Positions 49,055 through 62,393 of a DNA stretch of 64,000 nucleotides are shown piece after piece. The stretch covers positions 62,001-126,000 of the forward strand of contig NZ_JHVJ01000006.1 in assembly GCF_000620085.1 (NCBI RefSeq). Reading direction: 5' to 3'. The notes below the pieces were generated by a model. It was not told where the DNA came from. It made no database searches and saw only the letters and a list, made by a program, of their open reading frames with translations. The translations under genes were made by a program, and so were the position numbers. Origin of the DNA: Marinobacterium jannaschii DSM 6295 (lineage in GTDB: Bacteria > Pseudomonadota > Gammaproteobacteria > Pseudomonadales > Balneatricaceae). Each line of letters begins with the position of its first letter. The first letter of the stretch is position 1.

Positions 49055-49206
49055 AGAGTTTGTAACTATTTTGATACCCGGCACGGTAAACTTCAGTCAT
49101 TTTGTTACAGCATTGATACAGGTTGCTGCAAAACAGCGACAACCTCTGCTGAAATCCGAACGGATTGAACTATTCTGAGTGCATACTCAACCGTATTGGG
49201 CACATT

Positions 49207-50019
49207 ATGGAAGATCCTCTACTGCTCTGGATTGATCTGCGCAGCTCCCCCGATTCAGACACCCTGATCAGCTACTACCGTGAAAACTTCCGGATCAGCT
49301 ACCACGGCAATAATGTATCGGCGCTCGACCTGCTGGAACTGACGCCCCAGCCAGCGGCCATCTGCTTTGACTTCGATTACCCCGATCAGCAGGGCCTGAA
49401 TCTGTTGCGTCAGATGCGACTGACCTATCCGGCCATCCCTCTGCTGATGATGAGCATGCAACACTCCGAACCCCTGGTGCTCTGGGCCTTACGGGTACGG
49501 GTGTGGGATTTTGTCTTCAAGCCGGTGCCCGCCCTGCTGGCACAGAAACAGTGTCAGGCGCTGCAGCAGCAAACAAGATCGACCAGCCACTGGGAGGAAA
49601 GCTGCCTGATAGAGGGTAACGCTCCACGCCTGCCGGACGAAGTCCGCTATTACAGCGAAAGCAGTGAAATGCGGGAACTGCATCCGGCGGTCTCCCATAT
49701 GCAACAGCACTACGGCGAAAAGATCAGTGAAGAAGCGGTGGCGGCACTCTGCGGTATGCGCACCTTCCGCTTCAGCCGCACTTTTAAGAAAGCCTTTGGC
49801 GTCACCTTTCAGGAACACCTGCAAAAGATCCGCCTTGATGAAGCTAAGCGCCTGCTGAAGACCCCGAATATCAGCATACTGGAGATCGCCCTGACCGTAG
49901 GCTTTCATGACCAGTCCTACTTTGCCCGGGTATTTAAGAAGCGAATCGGCCTGACACCCAAACAGTACCGCGAACAACACCTGAGCCAACTGACACAGAA
50001 GCTCGATATACAGTCATAA
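49207..50019 (+). CDS. Receiver-AraC fusion transcriptional regulator
   Basis: 270 residues from the ATG at 49207 (MEDPLLLWIDLRS); the frame opens at a TTG at 49165. The N-terminal domain (~1-115) is a response-regulator receiver with acceptor Asp55 (CFDFDYPDQQGL) and the conserved Lys105 (FVFKPV), though only one of the two acidic pocket residues is obvious. C-terminal AraC HTH pair (~165-262): EEAVAALCGMRTFRFSRTFKKAFGVTFQEHLQKIRLDEAKRLL and ISILEIALTVGFHDQSYFARVFKKRIGLTPKQYRE. No kinase gene is adjacent. It is divergent from the Tad cluster and could control it. Confidence 0.87.
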   Translation: MEDPLLLWIDLRSSPDSDTLISYYRENFRISYHGNNVSALDLLELTPQPAAICFDFDYPDQQGLNLLRQMRLTYPAIPLLMMSMQHSEPLVLWALRVRVWDFVFKPVPALLAQKQCQALQQQTRSTSHWEESCLIEGNAPRLPDEVRYYSESSEMRELHPAVSHMQQHYGEKISEEAVAALCGMRTFRFSRTFKKAFGVTFQEHLQKIRLDEAKRLLKTPNISILEIALTVGFHDQSYFARVFKKRIGLTPKQYREQHLSQLTQKLDIQS

Positions 50020-50058
50020 GCGTGTCAGCGGCAAGTAACGTCCACCGCCTGTCAGCCA

Positions 50059-50087
50059 TAAAAAAACCGCCCGAGGGCGGTTTTTTT
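50059..50087. terminator. Bidirectional rho-independent terminator
   Basis: AAAAAACCGCC pairs with GGGCGGTTTTTTT around a CGA loop, between the convergent AraC-type regulator and gltD genes. A and T runs flank both sides, so it can end both transcripts. Confidence 0.92.
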
Positions 50088-50106
50088 ATACGCAGGCAGT
50101 CAGCAA

Positions 50107-51579
<1,473 letters not shown>

Positions 51580-51608
51580 TTACTCTTACTCCAGCGAATT
51601 CGCTGCGC

Positions 51609-54600
51609 TTATTCAGGACGGCTACGCATGTTATCCAGCAGATCGCCCAGACTTGCGGCCTTCGGCTTCACCAGCCAGAAGCGGCCGATATAGTCGTCGA
51701 AGTCTTCGAGGATCTGCTGTCCCCATGCACTGCCTGTTTCCTGAGTAAACTCAGTGATCACAGTACGCAGGTGGTTTTTGTAGGCTTCCATCTGCTCGAC
51801 ATGGACACGGTGGATCTCAACCAGCTCATGGTTGTACTTATCGACAAAGCTATTATCCATGTCGAGTACGTAGGCGAAACCACCGGTCATACCGGCACCG
51901 AAGTTATAGCCAGTCTCGCCCAGCACCGTTACCAGACCACCGGTCATATATTCACAACAGTGGTCTCCGGCACCTTCGATGACTGCATGAACACCGGAGT
52001 TACGCACACCGAAACGCTCGCCAGCACGGCCCGCTGCAAACAGCTTACCGCCCGTCGCACCATAGAGGCAGGTATTGCCCATGATGGAGGTTTCGTTGGA
52101 GTTAAAGGTCACTTCCTTAAACGGACGCAGTACCAGCTTACCGCCAGCCATACCTTTACCAACGTAGTCGTTGGCATCACCTTCAAGGTAGAGGTTCTGA
52201 CCGCCGGCGTTCCAGACACCGAAGGACTGACCTGCATGGCCCTTGAAGTTAAAGGTGATCGGCGCCGTGTTCATGCCCAGATTACCGTGTGCCTTGGCAA
52301 TCGCACCGGAAGTCCGGGCACCGACAGAGCGGTCACAGTTGGTGATCTTCAGATCCCAGCTGCCGCCGGATTTGCTGAAGATAGCGTTGCTGGCGATCTT
52401 CGCCATTTCGCTGTTCAGCTCACCCTTGTCGTACGGCTCATTGCGCTGTACCTGACAGATCTGCGGCATATCCGCAGCCACACCACCATCAGAGATGATC
52501 GGGCTCAGGTCCAGGTTCTTCTGGCGTGGCGTTTCACCTTCCAGAATCTGCAACAGGTCAACGCGGCCGATCAGCTCATCCAGAGTTCGAACGCCCAGCT
52601 CAGCCATCCACTGACGGGTTTCTTCAGCGACAAAGCGGAAGAAGTTCTTCACCATCTCAACCGTACCGCGGAAGTGTTTCTCACGCAGCCCTTCGTGCTG
52701 GGTCGCTACACCGGTGGCACAGTTGTTGAGGTGACAGATTCGCAGGTACTTACAGCCCAGCGCCACCATCGGCATAGTACCGAAACCAAAGCTTTCCGCC
52801 CCCAGGATGGCACCTTTCACCACGTCCAGACCGGTTTTCAGGCCGCCGTCTGTCTGCAGGCGGATCTTGCCACGCAGGTGGTTGCCTCGCAGGGACTGAT
52901 GCGCGTCCGCCAGACCCAGCTCCCATGGCGAACCGGCATAGTGGATAGAGGCCAGTGGAGAGGCTGCCGTACCGCCGTCATAGCCGGAGATGGTAATCAG
53001 ATCAGCATAGGCCTTGGCTACGCCGCAGGCGATAGTACCAACACCCGGACGGGACACCAGTTTGACCGATACCAGGCCATCAGGGTTAACCTGTTTCAGG
53101 TCAAAGATCAGCTGCGCCAGATCCTCGATGGAGTAGATATCGTGATGCGGCGGCGGCGAGATCAGGGTCACACCCGGCACCGAGTAACGCAGACGCGCAA
53201 TCAGCTCGTTCACCTTACCACCCGGCAGCTGACCACCTTCACCCGGCTTGGCGCCCTGGGCGACCTTGATCTGCATAACCTCGGCATTCACCAGGTATTC
53301 CGGCGTCACACCGAAACGGCCGGACGCGACCTGTTTGATCTTGGAGCGCTTCATGGTGCCGTGACGGGCCGGGTCTTCACCACCCTCACCGGAGTTGGAG
53401 CGACCGCCCAGCTCGTTCATCGCCACCGCCAGGGCTTCATGTGCCTCAGGTGACAGGGCACCCAGAGACATGGCCGCAGAGTCGAAACGCTTAAGGATGT
53501 TCTCGATCGGCTCCACTTCATTCAGGGAGATCGATTCAACATCGCTACGCAGCCCCAGCATATCGCGCAGGGTTGCAAAGCCGCGGCTGTTCACCAGTTC
53601 GGCGTACTGCTTATATTTGGCAGCATCACCGCTCTGAACCGCTTCATGAATAGTGCGCACCACATCCGGATTGTAGGCGTGGTATTCACCGTCATGCTTG
53701 TACTTCAGCAGGCCACCGGCCTGGATCGGCTTACGCGCCACCCAGGCTTCTTTTGCCAGCAGACCCTGCTCGTACTGGAAGTCTTCAAAGCGTGCGCCTT
53801 CGATACGGCTGACCACACCCTTAAAGCAGAGATCAACAATCTCGGAGCTGAGGCCTACAGCTTCAAACAGCTGGGCACCACGGTAAGAGGCGATCGTAGA
53901 GATCCCCATCTTAGACATGATTTTCAGCAGGCCTTTGTTAATACCCTTACGGTAGTTCTCGTGGCTGTCCAGCGGCGCCAGTGTCAGCTCACCTGCAGCA
54001 CAGAGATCATTCAGTACCCGGTATACCAGGTATGGGTAGACCGCAGTGGCACCAAAACCAAACAGCACCGCAAAGTGGTGCGGATCACGTACCGTACCGG
54101 ACTCAACTACGATGTTGGAATCACAACGCAGCCCCTGCTCGATCAGACGGTGATGCACGGCACCGGTTGCCATCGCGGCATGTACCGGCAGGTAACCGCG
54201 GCGGATATTGGCATCGGACAGAATGATGATGACCTTACCGTCACGTGCAGCCTGTTCAGCCTGATCTGCTACCGCTTCCACGGCCTCGGCAAGGGATTTC
54301 TCATCCGGGTTGTAGTTCAGGTCAACCGTCGCTACACCGAAGCCATCGACATCATTGTCACGCAGACGGCGGAACTTACTGGCAGAGAGCACCGGTGTGG
54401 TCAGAATGACACGGCGGGCACGCTCAGGCGTCTCAACAAAGACATTGCGCTCGGCACCGACACAGGTTTCCAGTGACATCACGATCGCCTCACGCAGAGG
54501 ATCGATCGGCGGATTGGTTACCTGGGCAAACTGCTGGCGGAAATAGTCGTAGGGAGAACGTACTTTATGTGACAGCACCGCCATCGGCTTGTCATCACCC

Positions 54601-56063
54601 ATGGAACCGACCGCTTCCATTCCGGTTTCACCCAGAGGACGGATGATCTGATCACGCTCCTCAAAAGTTACCTGGAACATCTTCATATGAGCCTTCACTT
54701 CATCCGCAGACATTTCGCGGAAGGACTGAGACTCTTCGGTCAGGTTCATGGTCTGCTCGAGACGCAGGGCGTTCTCTTTGAGCCATTTTTTGTACGGCTG
54801 GGCCGTTTTCAGGCGGTTATCAACATCGGCCGTGTGCAGCACTTCGCCGGTGTTGGTATCGATCGCCAGGATCTGTCCCGGGCCAACCCGGCCCTGAGCC
54901 ACGATATCTTCCGGCTCATAGCTGAATACACCGATCTCGGAGGCGGTGCAGATCATGCCATCTTTGGTCATGACCCAACGGGACGGACGCAGACCGTTAC
55001 GGTCCAGCATACATACGGCGTAGCGACCATCGGTCATTACCATACCGGCCGGGCCATCCCACGGCTCCATATGCATGGAGTTGTACTCGTAGAAGGCACG
55101 CAGATCAGCGTCCATGGTATCAACGTTCTGCCAGGCAGGCGGCACAATCATGCGCACGGCACGATAGATATCCATACCGCCGACCAGCAGAAACTCCAGC
55201 ATGTTATCCATGGAGGAAGAGTCAGAACCGGTGGTATTTACGATCGGTTGCAGCTCATCCAGGTTAGGCAACTGCTCGGTCTGGAACTTACTGGCACGGG
55301 CACGGGCCCAGTTACGGTTACCTTCAATGGTGTTGATCTCACCATTGTGTGCCAGGAAACGGAACGGCTGCGCCAGCGGCCAGCGCGGCGCTGTATTGGT
55401 GGAGAAACGCTGGTGATAAGTACATACAGCGGTTTCCAGACGCGGGTCGGCCAGATCCTTAAAGAATACCGGCAGGTCCACAGGCATCGTCAGGCCTTTA
55501 TATGACAGAACCTTGTCAGAGAAACTGGCAATATAAAAATCAGGATCTTCGCTCAGGGCGTTTTCAGCTTTTCGGCGTGCCACAAACAGGCTGACAGCAA
55601 ACTCACGTTCGGCTTTGTCAGTGTTGATAAACACCTGCTCAATCTGCGGCAGCGTGTCCTGGGCAATCGGCCCGAGACAGCTTTCATCGGTTGGAACCAG
55701 ACGCCAACCGGCAACACTCAGTCCCTGAGCTTCTAATTCAGCGTTAACAATCTCACGGGCGGCCTGAGCTCTGCCCTCATCCTGAGACAGGAAGACCATA
55801 CCCACTGCATACTGATCGCCAAGTTCGACGTTCAGCTCTTCTTTAGCTACGGTGCGCAGAAAACTGTCCGGCTTTTGCATCAACAGGCCACATCCGTCAC
55901 CTGTTTTCCCATCCGCTGCAATACCACCGCGGTGGGTCATACAAGCCAGTGCTTCGATCGCTTTGTTCAGCAGATCATGACTTGCCTCGCCCTGCATATG
56001 GGCCATAAGGCCAAAGCCACAGTTATCTTTGAACTCACCGGGGCGATAAAGACCTTTGCTCAT
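51609..56063 (-). CDS. gltB: Glutamate synthase (NADPH) large subunit
   Basis: 1484 residues, standard length for bacterial GltB. A 14-residue propeptide ([14 protein letters not shown]) precedes Cys15, the N-terminal nucleophile of the class-II glutaminase ([18 protein letters not shown]). The central domain is followed by the FMN-binding synthase domain ([58 protein letters not shown]), the 3Fe-4S Cys region ([19 protein letters not shown]) and the C-terminal beta-helix GXGXG domain. It transfers the amide of glutamine to 2-oxoglutarate. Upstream of gltD, with which it forms an operon. Confidence 0.98.
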   Translation of the reverse strand: MSKGLYRPGEFKDNCGFGLMAHMQGEASHDLLNKAIEALACMTHRGGIAADGKTGDGCGLLMQKPDSFLRTVAKEELNVELGDQYAVGMVFLSQDEGRAQAAREIVNAELEAQGLSVAGWRLVPTDESCLGPIAQDTLPQIEQVFINTDKAEREFAVSLFVARRKAENALSEDPDFYIASFSDKVLSYKGLTMPVDLPVFFKDLADPRLETAVCTYHQRFSTNTAPRWPLAQPFRFLAHNGEINTIEGNRNWARARASKFQTEQLPNLDELQPIVNTTGSDSSSMDNMLEFLLVGGMDIYRAVRMIVPPAWQNVDTMDADLRAFYEYNSMHMEPWDGPAGMVMTDGRYAVCMLDRNGLRPSRWVMTKDGMICTASEIGVFSYEPEDIVAQGRVGPGQILAIDTNTGEVLHTADVDNRLKTAQPYKKWLKENALRLEQTMNLTEESQSFREMSADEVKAHMKMFQVTFEERDQIIRPLGETGMEAVGSMGDDKPMAVLSHKVRSPYDYFRQQFAQVTNPPIDPLREAIVMSLETCVGAERNVFVETPERARRVILTTPVLSASKFRRLRDNDVDGFGVATVDLNYNPDEKSLAEAVEAVADQAEQAARDGKVIIILSDANIRRGYLPVHAAMATGAVHHRLIEQGLRCDSNIVVESGTVRDPHHFAVLFGFGATAVYPYLVYRVLNDLCAAGELTLAPLDSHENYRKGINKGLLKIMSKMGISTIASYRGAQLFEAVGLSSEIVDLCFKGVVSRIEGARFEDFQYEQGLLAKEAWVARKPIQAGGLLKYKHDGEYHAYNPDVVRTIHEAVQSGDAAKYKQYAELVNSRGFATLRDMLGLRSDVESISLNEVEPIENILKRFDSAAMSLGALSPEAHEALAVAMNELGGRSNSGEGGEDPARHGTMKRSKIKQVASGRFGVTPEYLVNAEVMQIKVAQGAKPGEGGQLPGGKVNELIARLRYSVPGVTLISPPPHHDIYSIEDLAQLIFDLKQVNPDGLVSVKLVSRPGVGTIACGVAKAYADLITISGYDGGTAASPLASIHYAGSPWELGLADAHQSLRGNHLRGKIRLQTDGGLKTGLDVVKGAILGAESFGFGTMPMVALGCKYLRICHLNNCATGVATQHEGLREKHFRGTVEMVKNFFRFVAEETRQWMAELGVRTLDELIGRVDLLQILEGETPRQKNLDLSPIISDGGVAADMPQICQVQRNEPYDKGELNSEMAKIASNAIFSKSGGSWDLKITNCDRSVGARTSGAIAKAHGNLGMNTAPITFNFKGHAGQSFGVWNAGGQNLYLEGDANDYVGKGMAGGKLVLRPFKEVTFNSNETSIMGNTCLYGATGGKLFAAGRAGERFGVRNSGVHAVIEGAGDHCCEYMTGGLVTVLGETGYNFGAGMTGGFAYVLDMDNSFVDKYNHELVEIHRVHVEQMEAYKNHLRTVITEFTQETGSAWGQQILEDFDDYIGRFWLVKPKAASLGDLLDNMRSRPE

Positions 56064-56239
56064 AAGCCAATCTCACTTAAAAATTCTTTATAATCAATAC
56101 CTTACTTCCCCACCCTTTGTTCTGCAGTTGCGCTGCACAGACAAAAAGGGACAGCTATCTTACACGCCACAGCGCTTAAGAACAAATTTTGCTCAAGTCT
56201 GGCCAGAAATTATCCTCTCTAAGAGGCCCGAAACAGGAA

Positions 56240-58030
56240 TTATTTCTTTCTTATATCAGCCTGAACGCCTTGTACGCTGCGGGCCCAGGGGCGAAGTTTA
56301 CGCAATTTAGGAGGAAGTTTAGCCGTGGCCGCGACAGCGGCTTTACGGGAGGAGTAACGCCCATATACCACTACATGCCAGGGCTTACCCTTGTAGATGG
56401 TAGAGAAACTGTAGAAGCGATCAGGGGCAGTTTGCTGACGCAGGAATTTGTTGACGGTCGCGCGATCCCGGGCGCCCAGCATCTGCAGTGTGTACTCACG
56501 CTCAGACCATGTCATGATCGGATTACCCGCCTGGCGGGGAGCCACCGGCTTAACGCGTTTCACTACTGGCGTTGCTACCTTGACCGGCGGTTCCGGCTGA
56601 ACGCTGACCGTTTCAGGCTTCACAGTAACCCGCGGCTTTTCCGCTGCCTTCTGTGGCTGGGATTTTTCGACTACCGTAATCTCCGGCCTGGCTTTAGCCG
56701 GCGCAGCAGCGGCAGTTTTCACTCCGGTAGCGGTTGCTGGTTTAGATCTGCTTTCGCTTAGCACCGGAGCAACGGCCGGTTTGCTCACGACAGGGCTGAG
56801 CCTGTCCTTGAGTGGTTTCTCTGCTGCAGGCAGGGGCTGACCAACAGCGTTGTCGCGCAAATCCGGCAATGCCAACTCAAGCGGCTTATCCGCTGTCAGC
56901 AAAGCCGGGGCTTGCGTTACAGATGCCTCCCGGACAACGGCGGCTTCAACAGGCTGCGCCACAGCAGAGCTGTCGGACGATACGGTTTGTTCGGCTATCT
57001 TGGCCGCATTTGCCGAAGACTCGGCCTGAACCCGTTTCAGGGCCGCTTCGATCTTACGTTCCTGTTCCTTCAGACGTTGCGCCAACACCTGGCGCGCCTG
57101 GTCTTCCTTGCCCTCATCAACGGATCGCGGTTGCGCCTCATCGGCGGGCACCTGCAGTTCAATCTCGACCCGATCGACGCTGTTGACCAGATTCACATCC
57201 GACTCCGGCATAAACTGCCAGGTCGCAACGCCGGTAATCGCAATCAGCACAAAAACGATACCGGCGAGATGTGGCAAAGGGAAAGGAAATGCGCGCGCAC
57301 TGCCTTTTCCTGTCAGTTCTCCGGAGCGCAGTAATTCAATTGCGGCGGAGTCCAGGGCCCCGGGAAGGCCGGCAGCATTCTGCAGCAGTTCTTCAATCTT
57401 CTTCTTGGGCTGGTTCTGCAAGGTCGGATAGCGCAGACGCAGGAACTCTCTGGCCTCGTCCTCCGCATATGGCTCCAGCAGGGTGCGGTGCAACCGCCCC
57501 TCGCCCTGATCCAGCAACCGTGCCTGCCGCAGACGCTGTTCGAAATCTGGCTTACCCAGCAGGACCGCCTGGGCACCCTTGCTGTCACTGCCACCGGCCG
57601 CCATAAAGTTAAACAGCAATTCCAGTGCAGCGTCACTCAGCAGATCGGCATCATCGATCAGCAGCAGCAACCGCTGGCCCAGCGCCCGCATAGCCGAAAC
57701 CTGCTCGTACAGTGCCTTCAACTGCCCTGCCTGATCGGTACCGTAGCGACTATGGCCGGGTAGCTGACTCAGCAGCAGCCCCATCAATTCAGGGACATCC
57801 ATGGCAGCCTGAGGTGTCACAGAACAGACATGCAGGGTCGTATCCCTGAGATCGACAGGCGTGATCTCCTGCAACAGACGACTCTTGCCGCTGCCCTCGT
57901 CCCCCAACACCAGTAATACGAAATCGGAGTATCGCACCAGATGGCTTAGCTTATCTGCCTGCTGTAGTCGTGAGGGCGGCTCATAGAACATCTGGCCAGC
58001 CTTCGGCGAGCTCTGCATCGGTCGACTCAT
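56240..58030 (-). CDS. damX: DamX-like protein: AAA ATPase domain plus SPOR domain
   Basis: 596 residues. N-terminal ExeA-type AAA ATPase (~30-230) with Walker A GDEGSGKSRLL and Walker B LLLLIDDADLL, a membrane segment (~258-275; AGIVFVLIAITGVATWQF), a long Ala/Pro/Lys-rich coiled periplasmic linker (~310-500), and a C-terminal SPOR domain (~510-585; YTLQMLGARDRATVNKFLRQQ, KGKPWHVVVYGRYSSRKAAVAA) that binds denuded septal peptidoglycan. It takes part in cell division. The order aroK-aroB-damX is common in gammaproteobacteria, which supports the name. It follows aroB by 14 bases. Confidence 0.88.
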   Translation of the reverse strand: MSRPMQSSPKAGQMFYEPPSRLQQADKLSHLVRYSDFVLLVLGDEGSGKSRLLQEITPVDLRDTTLHVCSVTPQAAMDVPELMGLLLSQLPGHSRYGTDQAGQLKALYEQVSAMRALGQRLLLLIDDADLLSDAALELLFNFMAAGGSDSKGAQAVLLGKPDFEQRLRQARLLDQGEGRLHRTLLEPYAEDEAREFLRLRYPTLQNQPKKKIEELLQNAAGLPGALDSAAIELLRSGELTGKGSARAFPFPLPHLAGIVFVLIAITGVATWQFMPESDVNLVNSVDRVEIELQVPADEAQPRSVDEGKEDQARQVLAQRLKEQERKIEAALKRVQAESSANAAKIAEQTVSSDSSAVAQPVEAAVVREASVTQAPALLTADKPLELALPDLRDNAVGQPLPAAEKPLKDRLSPVVSKPAVAPVLSESRSKPATATGVKTAAAAPAKARPEITVVEKSQPQKAAEKPRVTVKPETVSVQPEPPVKVATPVVKRVKPVAPRQAGNPIMTWSEREYTLQMLGARDRATVNKFLRQQTAPDRFYSFSTIYKGKPWHVVVYGRYSSRKAAVAATAKLPPKLRKLRPWARSVQGVQADIRKK

Positions 58031-58044
58031 CCGCTACCGCAACC

Positions 58045-59136
58045 TCAGACCTGACCCAACCGGGCACCGGCGGTCAGGGTCTGCTGCAGCAACGCCGGAT
58101 CGAATGCAGCAGTGACCGTTGCACGCCCAATCTGCTCCAGCAATACCAGCCGCAGCTGACCGTCGATCACCTTCTTATCGACCGCCATACGGGAGATAAA
58201 ATCGTCAGCGCTCATCGCTTCGGGGGGCTGCACCGGCAATCCGGCCTGCTGGTGAATAGCCTGAATACGCAGATACTCGTCTGCACTGATCCAGCCAAGA
58301 CGGCAGGACAGATCCGCCGCCATCATAGTGCCTGCGGCCACGGCCTCGCCGTGCAACCATTCACCGTAGCCCTGATGCGACTCGATGGCATGGCCAAAAG
58401 TATGTCCCAGATTTAGCAGGGCGCGGATTCCGGACTCTTTCTCGTCCTGGGCAACCACCTCCGCTTTGACTTCGCAGCTGCGGTAGATCGCCTGGATCAG
58501 TGCATCCTGCTGTTTCGCCATCAATGCCGGCATATTGCCTTCAAGCCATGAGAGAAACTCGGCATCGTAGATCAGACCGTACTTGATCACTTCGGCCAGC
58601 CCGGCCGACAGCTCCCGCTCAGGCAGGCTGTTCAGCACCCCGGTATCGATCACGACACAGCGCGGCTGATGGAAAGCGCCGATCATATTTTTACCCAGCG
58701 GGTGGTTAACGCCGGTTTTGCCGCCCACGGAGGAGTCCACCTGAGACAGAAGCGTTGTCGGTACCTGCACAAAATCCACACCGCGCTGATAGGCCGCAGC
58801 GGCAAAACCGGTCATATCACCGATCACACCGCCCCCCAATGCAATCAGGGTCGTACTGCGGTTATGGCGATCAGTCAGCAGGCCGTCGAAGATACTGTTG
58901 ACCTGATCCAGTGTCTTAAACTGTTCACCGTCCGGCAGGATAACCTGATCAATCTTCAGGCTGCTGTCCAGGCTGGCTTTCAGCTGTTCCAGATAGAGCG
59001 GTGCAACGGTTTCATTGCTGACGATCATTACCTGCTTACCGCGGATATGATCGTTCATCAGCCCTTTATCCAGCAGGCCTTCACCAATATAAATAGGGTA
59101 GCTGCGATCACCCAGATCAACGTTCAGTGTCTTCAT
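58045..59136 (-). CDS. aroB: 3-dehydroquinate synthase
   Basis: 363 residues. Motifs: [11 protein letters not shown] near the start, [92 protein letters not shown] in two conserved NAD and substrate regions, and metal ligands in [12 protein letters not shown] and [10 protein letters not shown]. It converts DAHP to 3-dehydroquinate, step two of the shikimate pathway. It follows aroK by 24 bases and is likely co-transcribed with the pil and aroK genes. Confidence 0.98.
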   Translation of the reverse strand: MKTLNVDLGDRSYPIYIGEGLLDKGLMNDHIRGKQVMIVSNETVAPLYLEQLKASLDSSLKIDQVILPDGEQFKTLDQVNSIFDGLLTDRHNRSTTLIALGGGVIGDMTGFAAAAYQRGVDFVQVPTTLLSQVDSSVGGKTGVNHPLGKNMIGAFHQPRCVVIDTGVLNSLPERELSAGLAEVIKYGLIYDAEFLSWLEGNMPALMAKQQDALIQAIYRSCEVKAEVVAQDEKESGIRALLNLGHTFGHAIESHQGYGEWLHGEAVAAGTMMAADLSCRLGWISADEYLRIQAIHQQAGLPVQPPEAMSADDFISRMAVDKKVIDGQLRLVLLEQIGRATVTAAFDPALLQQTLTAGARLGQV

Positions 59137-59160
59137 GGCTTTATTCAGAGGTCAGGTAGG

Positions 59161-59682
59161 TTATCGGCCAACGCGCTTATTTGCTTCCAGCTGTCGGATG
59201 ATTTCGTTAGCGACAGCACGCGGATGGCGCTTATCGGTATAGATGATAAGGTCACTGGCTTCACGATACAGCGGATCACGCTTCTCAAATAACCCAGCCA
59301 GTACCGCTCGCGGATTTTCCGTTTGTAGCAGCGGGCGGTTCTTGTCCTTAGAGGTACGTTCGAGCTGCTGGTCAACGCTGGTGTGCAGATAGACGACGAA
59401 GCCGCCCGACTGCAGGTTACAGCGGTTTGCCTGTCGCAGGATTGCCCCGCCACCGGTTGCCAGGACAATATTGTCACGGCCGCAGAGTTCTTCGATCATC
59501 GCCTCTTCGCGCTCCCGAAATCCCTCTTCGCCTTCGACATCAAAAATCCAGGGAATATTAGCCCCTGCACGCTCCTCGATCTCCCGATCGGAGTCGAGGA
59601 ATTCTATCTTCAGCTCTTGCGAGAGCAAACGGCCGATGGTGCTTTTACCCGCACCCATAGGCCCCACCAGAAATATATTCAA
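59161..59682 (-). CDS. aroK: Shikimate kinase I
   Basis: 173 residues: [22 protein letters not shown] contains Walker A, followed by the shikimate-binding [44 protein letters not shown], and the lid [29 protein letters not shown]. It phosphorylates shikimate with ATP. Placed between pilQ (14 bases upstream) and aroB, the arrangement typical of Pseudomonas and relatives. Confidence 0.98.
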   Translation of the reverse strand: MNIFLVGPMGAGKSTIGRLLSQELKIEFLDSDREIEERAGANIPWIFDVEGEEGFREREEAMIEELCGRDNIVLATGGGAILRQANRCNLQSGGFVVYLHTSVDQQLERTSKDKNRPLLQTENPRAVLAGLFEKRDPLYREASDLIIYTDKRHPRAVANEIIRQLEANKRVGR

Positions 59683-59696
59683 TTCAGCTCTATCCG

Positions 59697-61805
59697 TCAG
59701 TTAATGCTCAGAGACTCCCGAACCATTTTAGGTGTGATAAAGATAAGGAGTTCTGTTTTACTGCTGCTATTCTCGGTGTTCCTGAACAAGTTGCCAAGTA
59801 CCGGAAGGTCACCCAGCAGCGGAGTTTTGTTCACCGTCGTGGATGTCTCGTTCTTAAACACACCACCGAGGACAATAGTCTGCCCATCAGGAACCACAAC
59901 CGAGGTTTCCAACTCATTGTTATCGATACTGATATTACCGGTTGGCAATACCTCGCCCAGTGAGTCCTGCTTGATCTTCAGCTCCATCGCAATTCGTTCA
60001 CCCGGGTTGATGCGCGGTGTGACATCCAGCGACAGCACTACATCCTTGAATTCGATCTTCACTTCGCCATCTTCGACCGTCTGGAACGGGATCTCACGGC
60101 CGGATTCGATCCGGGCAGCCTTACCATTGGTGGTCACGATCTTAGGCTGGGAGATGATCTCCGCCTTGCCATCGGTCTCCAGTGCAGACAATTCCAGTCC
60201 CAGGATCGCGCTGGAACCCGGTTTAAAGCCGATCGCAAAAGAGGTCGGATTGGTCGCCGTTGCGCCCAAATCAACCATCAGACCGGCATCGGTGGGCGGG
60301 GTCGCAAAGTTGATACCGCCGATTTCATTGTTAACAATCAGGCCGCTGCCACCGTCGACATCCTCGTAGCCCAGCCCCCACTTGATCCCCAGGTCCTTGG
60401 TCACGTTGGCGCGGGCAGTGACCAGACGGGCCTCAATCAGTACCTGCTGTACCTCAACGTCGAAACGTTTCAGGGTACGGCGAATCTCGGAAATCGCCCT
60501 CTCGGATTCACGCACCATCAGCACATTGGTTTCATCATCGGCCATGATAAAGCCACGCTCAGATACCAGCCGGGCCTCCTGCAAGCGGGACTTCATCTCC
60601 GACGCCTTACGGTAATCCACCTGCACGAACTCCGTCAGCAACGGCGCCAGCTCCTCAATTTTCTTGCTGCTTTCCAGCTCCTGGCGTTCACGGTCAGCAA
60701 TCTCAGCGGCCGGCGCAACCAGTAACACATTGCCCATAATCCGCTTATCCAGATCCTTGGTTTTCAGGATAATATCCAATGCCTGATCCCAGGGTACGTT
60801 TTTCAGGCGCAGGGTGATGCTGCCGGATACCTGATCGCTCACCACCAGGTTAAGCTCGGCGGTTTCAGCAATGATCTGTAACACTGCGCGCAGTTCAATA
60901 TCCTGGAAGTTCAGGTCGATCGGCTCCCCCTGAAACGGGAACAGCTCCTGTTCTCGCTCCTCTTTCTCCGCCAGCGTCAGCGGCTTAAAGTCCAGCACCA
61001 GGCGGGTGCCGGCCTGATAAGCCATATACTCATAAGGTGCAGCGCCAGGTTTCACCAGCAGCGTGGTATTTTCGCCATCTGCCATCGCATCGATAAACAT
61101 CACCGGCGTGGCGAAGTCCTGCACATCGATACGTTTTTCCAGCGCCCGGGAGAGGTGGGCCCCCAGCAGGTTGACCACTACATTATTCCCTTCCTCGATG
61201 ATGTCCAGTCCGGCATCATCATCGGACAGCGAGATCACTACCCGGCCAAGACCGCCATCGATGCGCTCGAAATCAATACCGGATACCCGGGTCTGATCCG
61301 AGTTCAATGGCAGTGGGGCATTGCGCGCCAGTTTAGGCTTTTCCTCTTTGATCACCCGGCCTGACGCGGCAACCTTTTCTGCGCCTCCGGCAAAAAACAC
61401 CACAAAGAGACTGTTGCCCTCTGCAGAGATCTTAAAATCACTGGCTTCAGTCAGCTCGGTGACGATACGCAACCGCCCCGGGGTCTGAGCAAAATTGACT
61501 TTCTTCACCGTCCCGGCATTGACGTCCAGGGCTTTGATTCCCAGATCGTTCTCTGTCCCCCAGAGATCGAGCACAGTGCGGGCAGGCTGCGAGATTTTAT
61601 AGCTTTTCGGCACCGGTGGCGGCGCATCAAAATCGAATCGCAGTTCGATCTTCTTCCCTGGCAGCGCGACAAAGTTTGCATCCTGCAACATCAATGCCGC
61701 AGAAGCGTTTGATGACAATAAAGCCACAACCAAAAGCACCATCAGCCCTTTCAGTTGCCACAGCATGCCCGGATTATTCTCAGGTCTGGATTTGGCCATA
61801 CTCAC
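59697..61805 (-). CDS. pilQ: Type IV pilus secretin
   Basis: About 702 residues. The start is uncertain among TTG 61811, GTG 61805 and ATG 61799; GTG best fits the AAGGA site. Signal peptide ([19 protein letters not shown]), two N-terminal AMIN domains for peptidoglycan binding (~30-265), an STN region ([54 protein letters not shown]), an NHN region, and the secretin domain with [26 protein letters not shown] and the gate [20 protein letters not shown]. It forms the outer-membrane channel through which the pilus passes. Confidence 0.96.
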   Translation of the reverse strand: MSMAKSRPENNPGMLWQLKGLMVLLVVALLSSNASAALMLQDANFVALPGKKIELRFDFDAPPPVPKSYKISQPARTVLDLWGTENDLGIKALDVNAGTVKKVNFAQTPGRLRIVTELTEASDFKISAEGNSLFVVFFAGGAEKVAASGRVIKEEKPKLARNAPLPLNSDQTRVSGIDFERIDGGLGRVVISLSDDDAGLDIIEEGNNVVVNLLGAHLSRALEKRIDVQDFATPVMFIDAMADGENTTLLVKPGAAPYEYMAYQAGTRLVLDFKPLTLAEKEEREQELFPFQGEPIDLNFQDIELRAVLQIIAETAELNLVVSDQVSGSITLRLKNVPWDQALDIILKTKDLDKRIMGNVLLVAPAAEIADRERQELESSKKIEELAPLLTEFVQVDYRKASEMKSRLQEARLVSERGFIMADDETNVLMVRESERAISEIRRTLKRFDVEVQQVLIEARLVTARANVTKDLGIKWGLGYEDVDGGSGLIVNNEIGGINFATPPTDAGLMVDLGATATNPTSFAIGFKPGSSAILGLELSALETDGKAEIISQPKIVTTNGKAARIESGREIPFQTVEDGEVKIEFKDVVLSLDVTPRINPGERIAMELKIKQDSLGEVLPTGNISIDNNELETSVVVPDGQTIVLGGVFKNETSTTVNKTPLLGDLPVLGNLFRNTENSSSKTELLIFITPKMVRESLSIN

Positions 61806-61819
61806 TGTCAATTTCCTTA

Positions 61820-62374
61820 TTAATTCCGCGTATCAAGTACCAGGTTACGGCTACGTCGCATCCAGCCACCCCGGCCGTTATCGACGATCTCCCGCAACTC
61901 TACCTTATCATTATCGATCTTTCTGACTTCGCCATAGTCCAGACCGATGTAGTCACCTACCACAACCCTGTGTACGGCACCGTTCTGATCCCTCACCAGC
62001 GCAACAAACTGACCTTTGCCACCTTTGCGAATAGTTCCGACCATATTCAGATCATCCAGGGAAAAACTCTCCAGATAACCTTTCTCGCGTTGCTGATCCG
62101 GCTGCAGCGTGCTGGCAACCTGCTTAGGCTGTTCTTCCAGCACCTCAGGCTGGAGCGGCGTCAGGGCTCTGAACGGCTCTCTCAGACTAACGCCGTGATA
62201 GACGAAATTTTCATAGGGCTTATATTCAGGCAAGGGTTCGATACGCCCGGAAGGTTGAGAACGTGCCTGACTGACAAACTGCTTAAGATCTGCCAGATCC
62301 TCCACCCAGACCACACAACCGTTGAGCAAGCCACTCAGCGATAATACGCCCACCAGGCGCAATGGGATTTTCAT
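61820..62374 (-). CDS. pilP: Type IV pilus inner-membrane lipoprotein
   Basis: 184 residues from the ATG at 62374 (MKIPLRLVGVLSLSGLLNGC), with AAGGA six bases upstream; the frame opens at 62428 inside pilO. Lipobox with Cys20. After a flexible linker, the C-terminal HR domain (GYLESFSLDDLNMVGTIRKGGKGQFVALVRDQNGAVHRVVVGDYIGLDYGEVRKI) is the part that binds the N0 domain of PilQ. It links the PilMNO inner-membrane complex to the secretin. Operon gene four of five. Confidence 0.95.
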   Translation of the reverse strand: MKIPLRLVGVLSLSGLLNGCVVWVEDLADLKQFVSQARSQPSGRIEPLPEYKPYENFVYHGVSLREPFRALTPLQPEVLEEQPKQVASTLQPDQQREKGYLESFSLDDLNMVGTIRKGGKGQFVALVRDQNGAVHRVVVGDYIGLDYGEVRKIDNDKVELREIVDNGRGGWMRRSRNLVLDTRN

Positions 62375-62393
62375 AACCATTCCTTTATCACTG

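Larger units (their letters stand above)
48405..49206. other. Structured gene-free stretch between rcpA and the AraC-type regulator
   Basis: About 800 bases with no supported gene between divergent genes. Contains a series of hairpins at 48548-48602, the long inverted repeat at 48620-48721, and a sigma-54-like sequence at 49039-49054. Confidence 0.55.
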
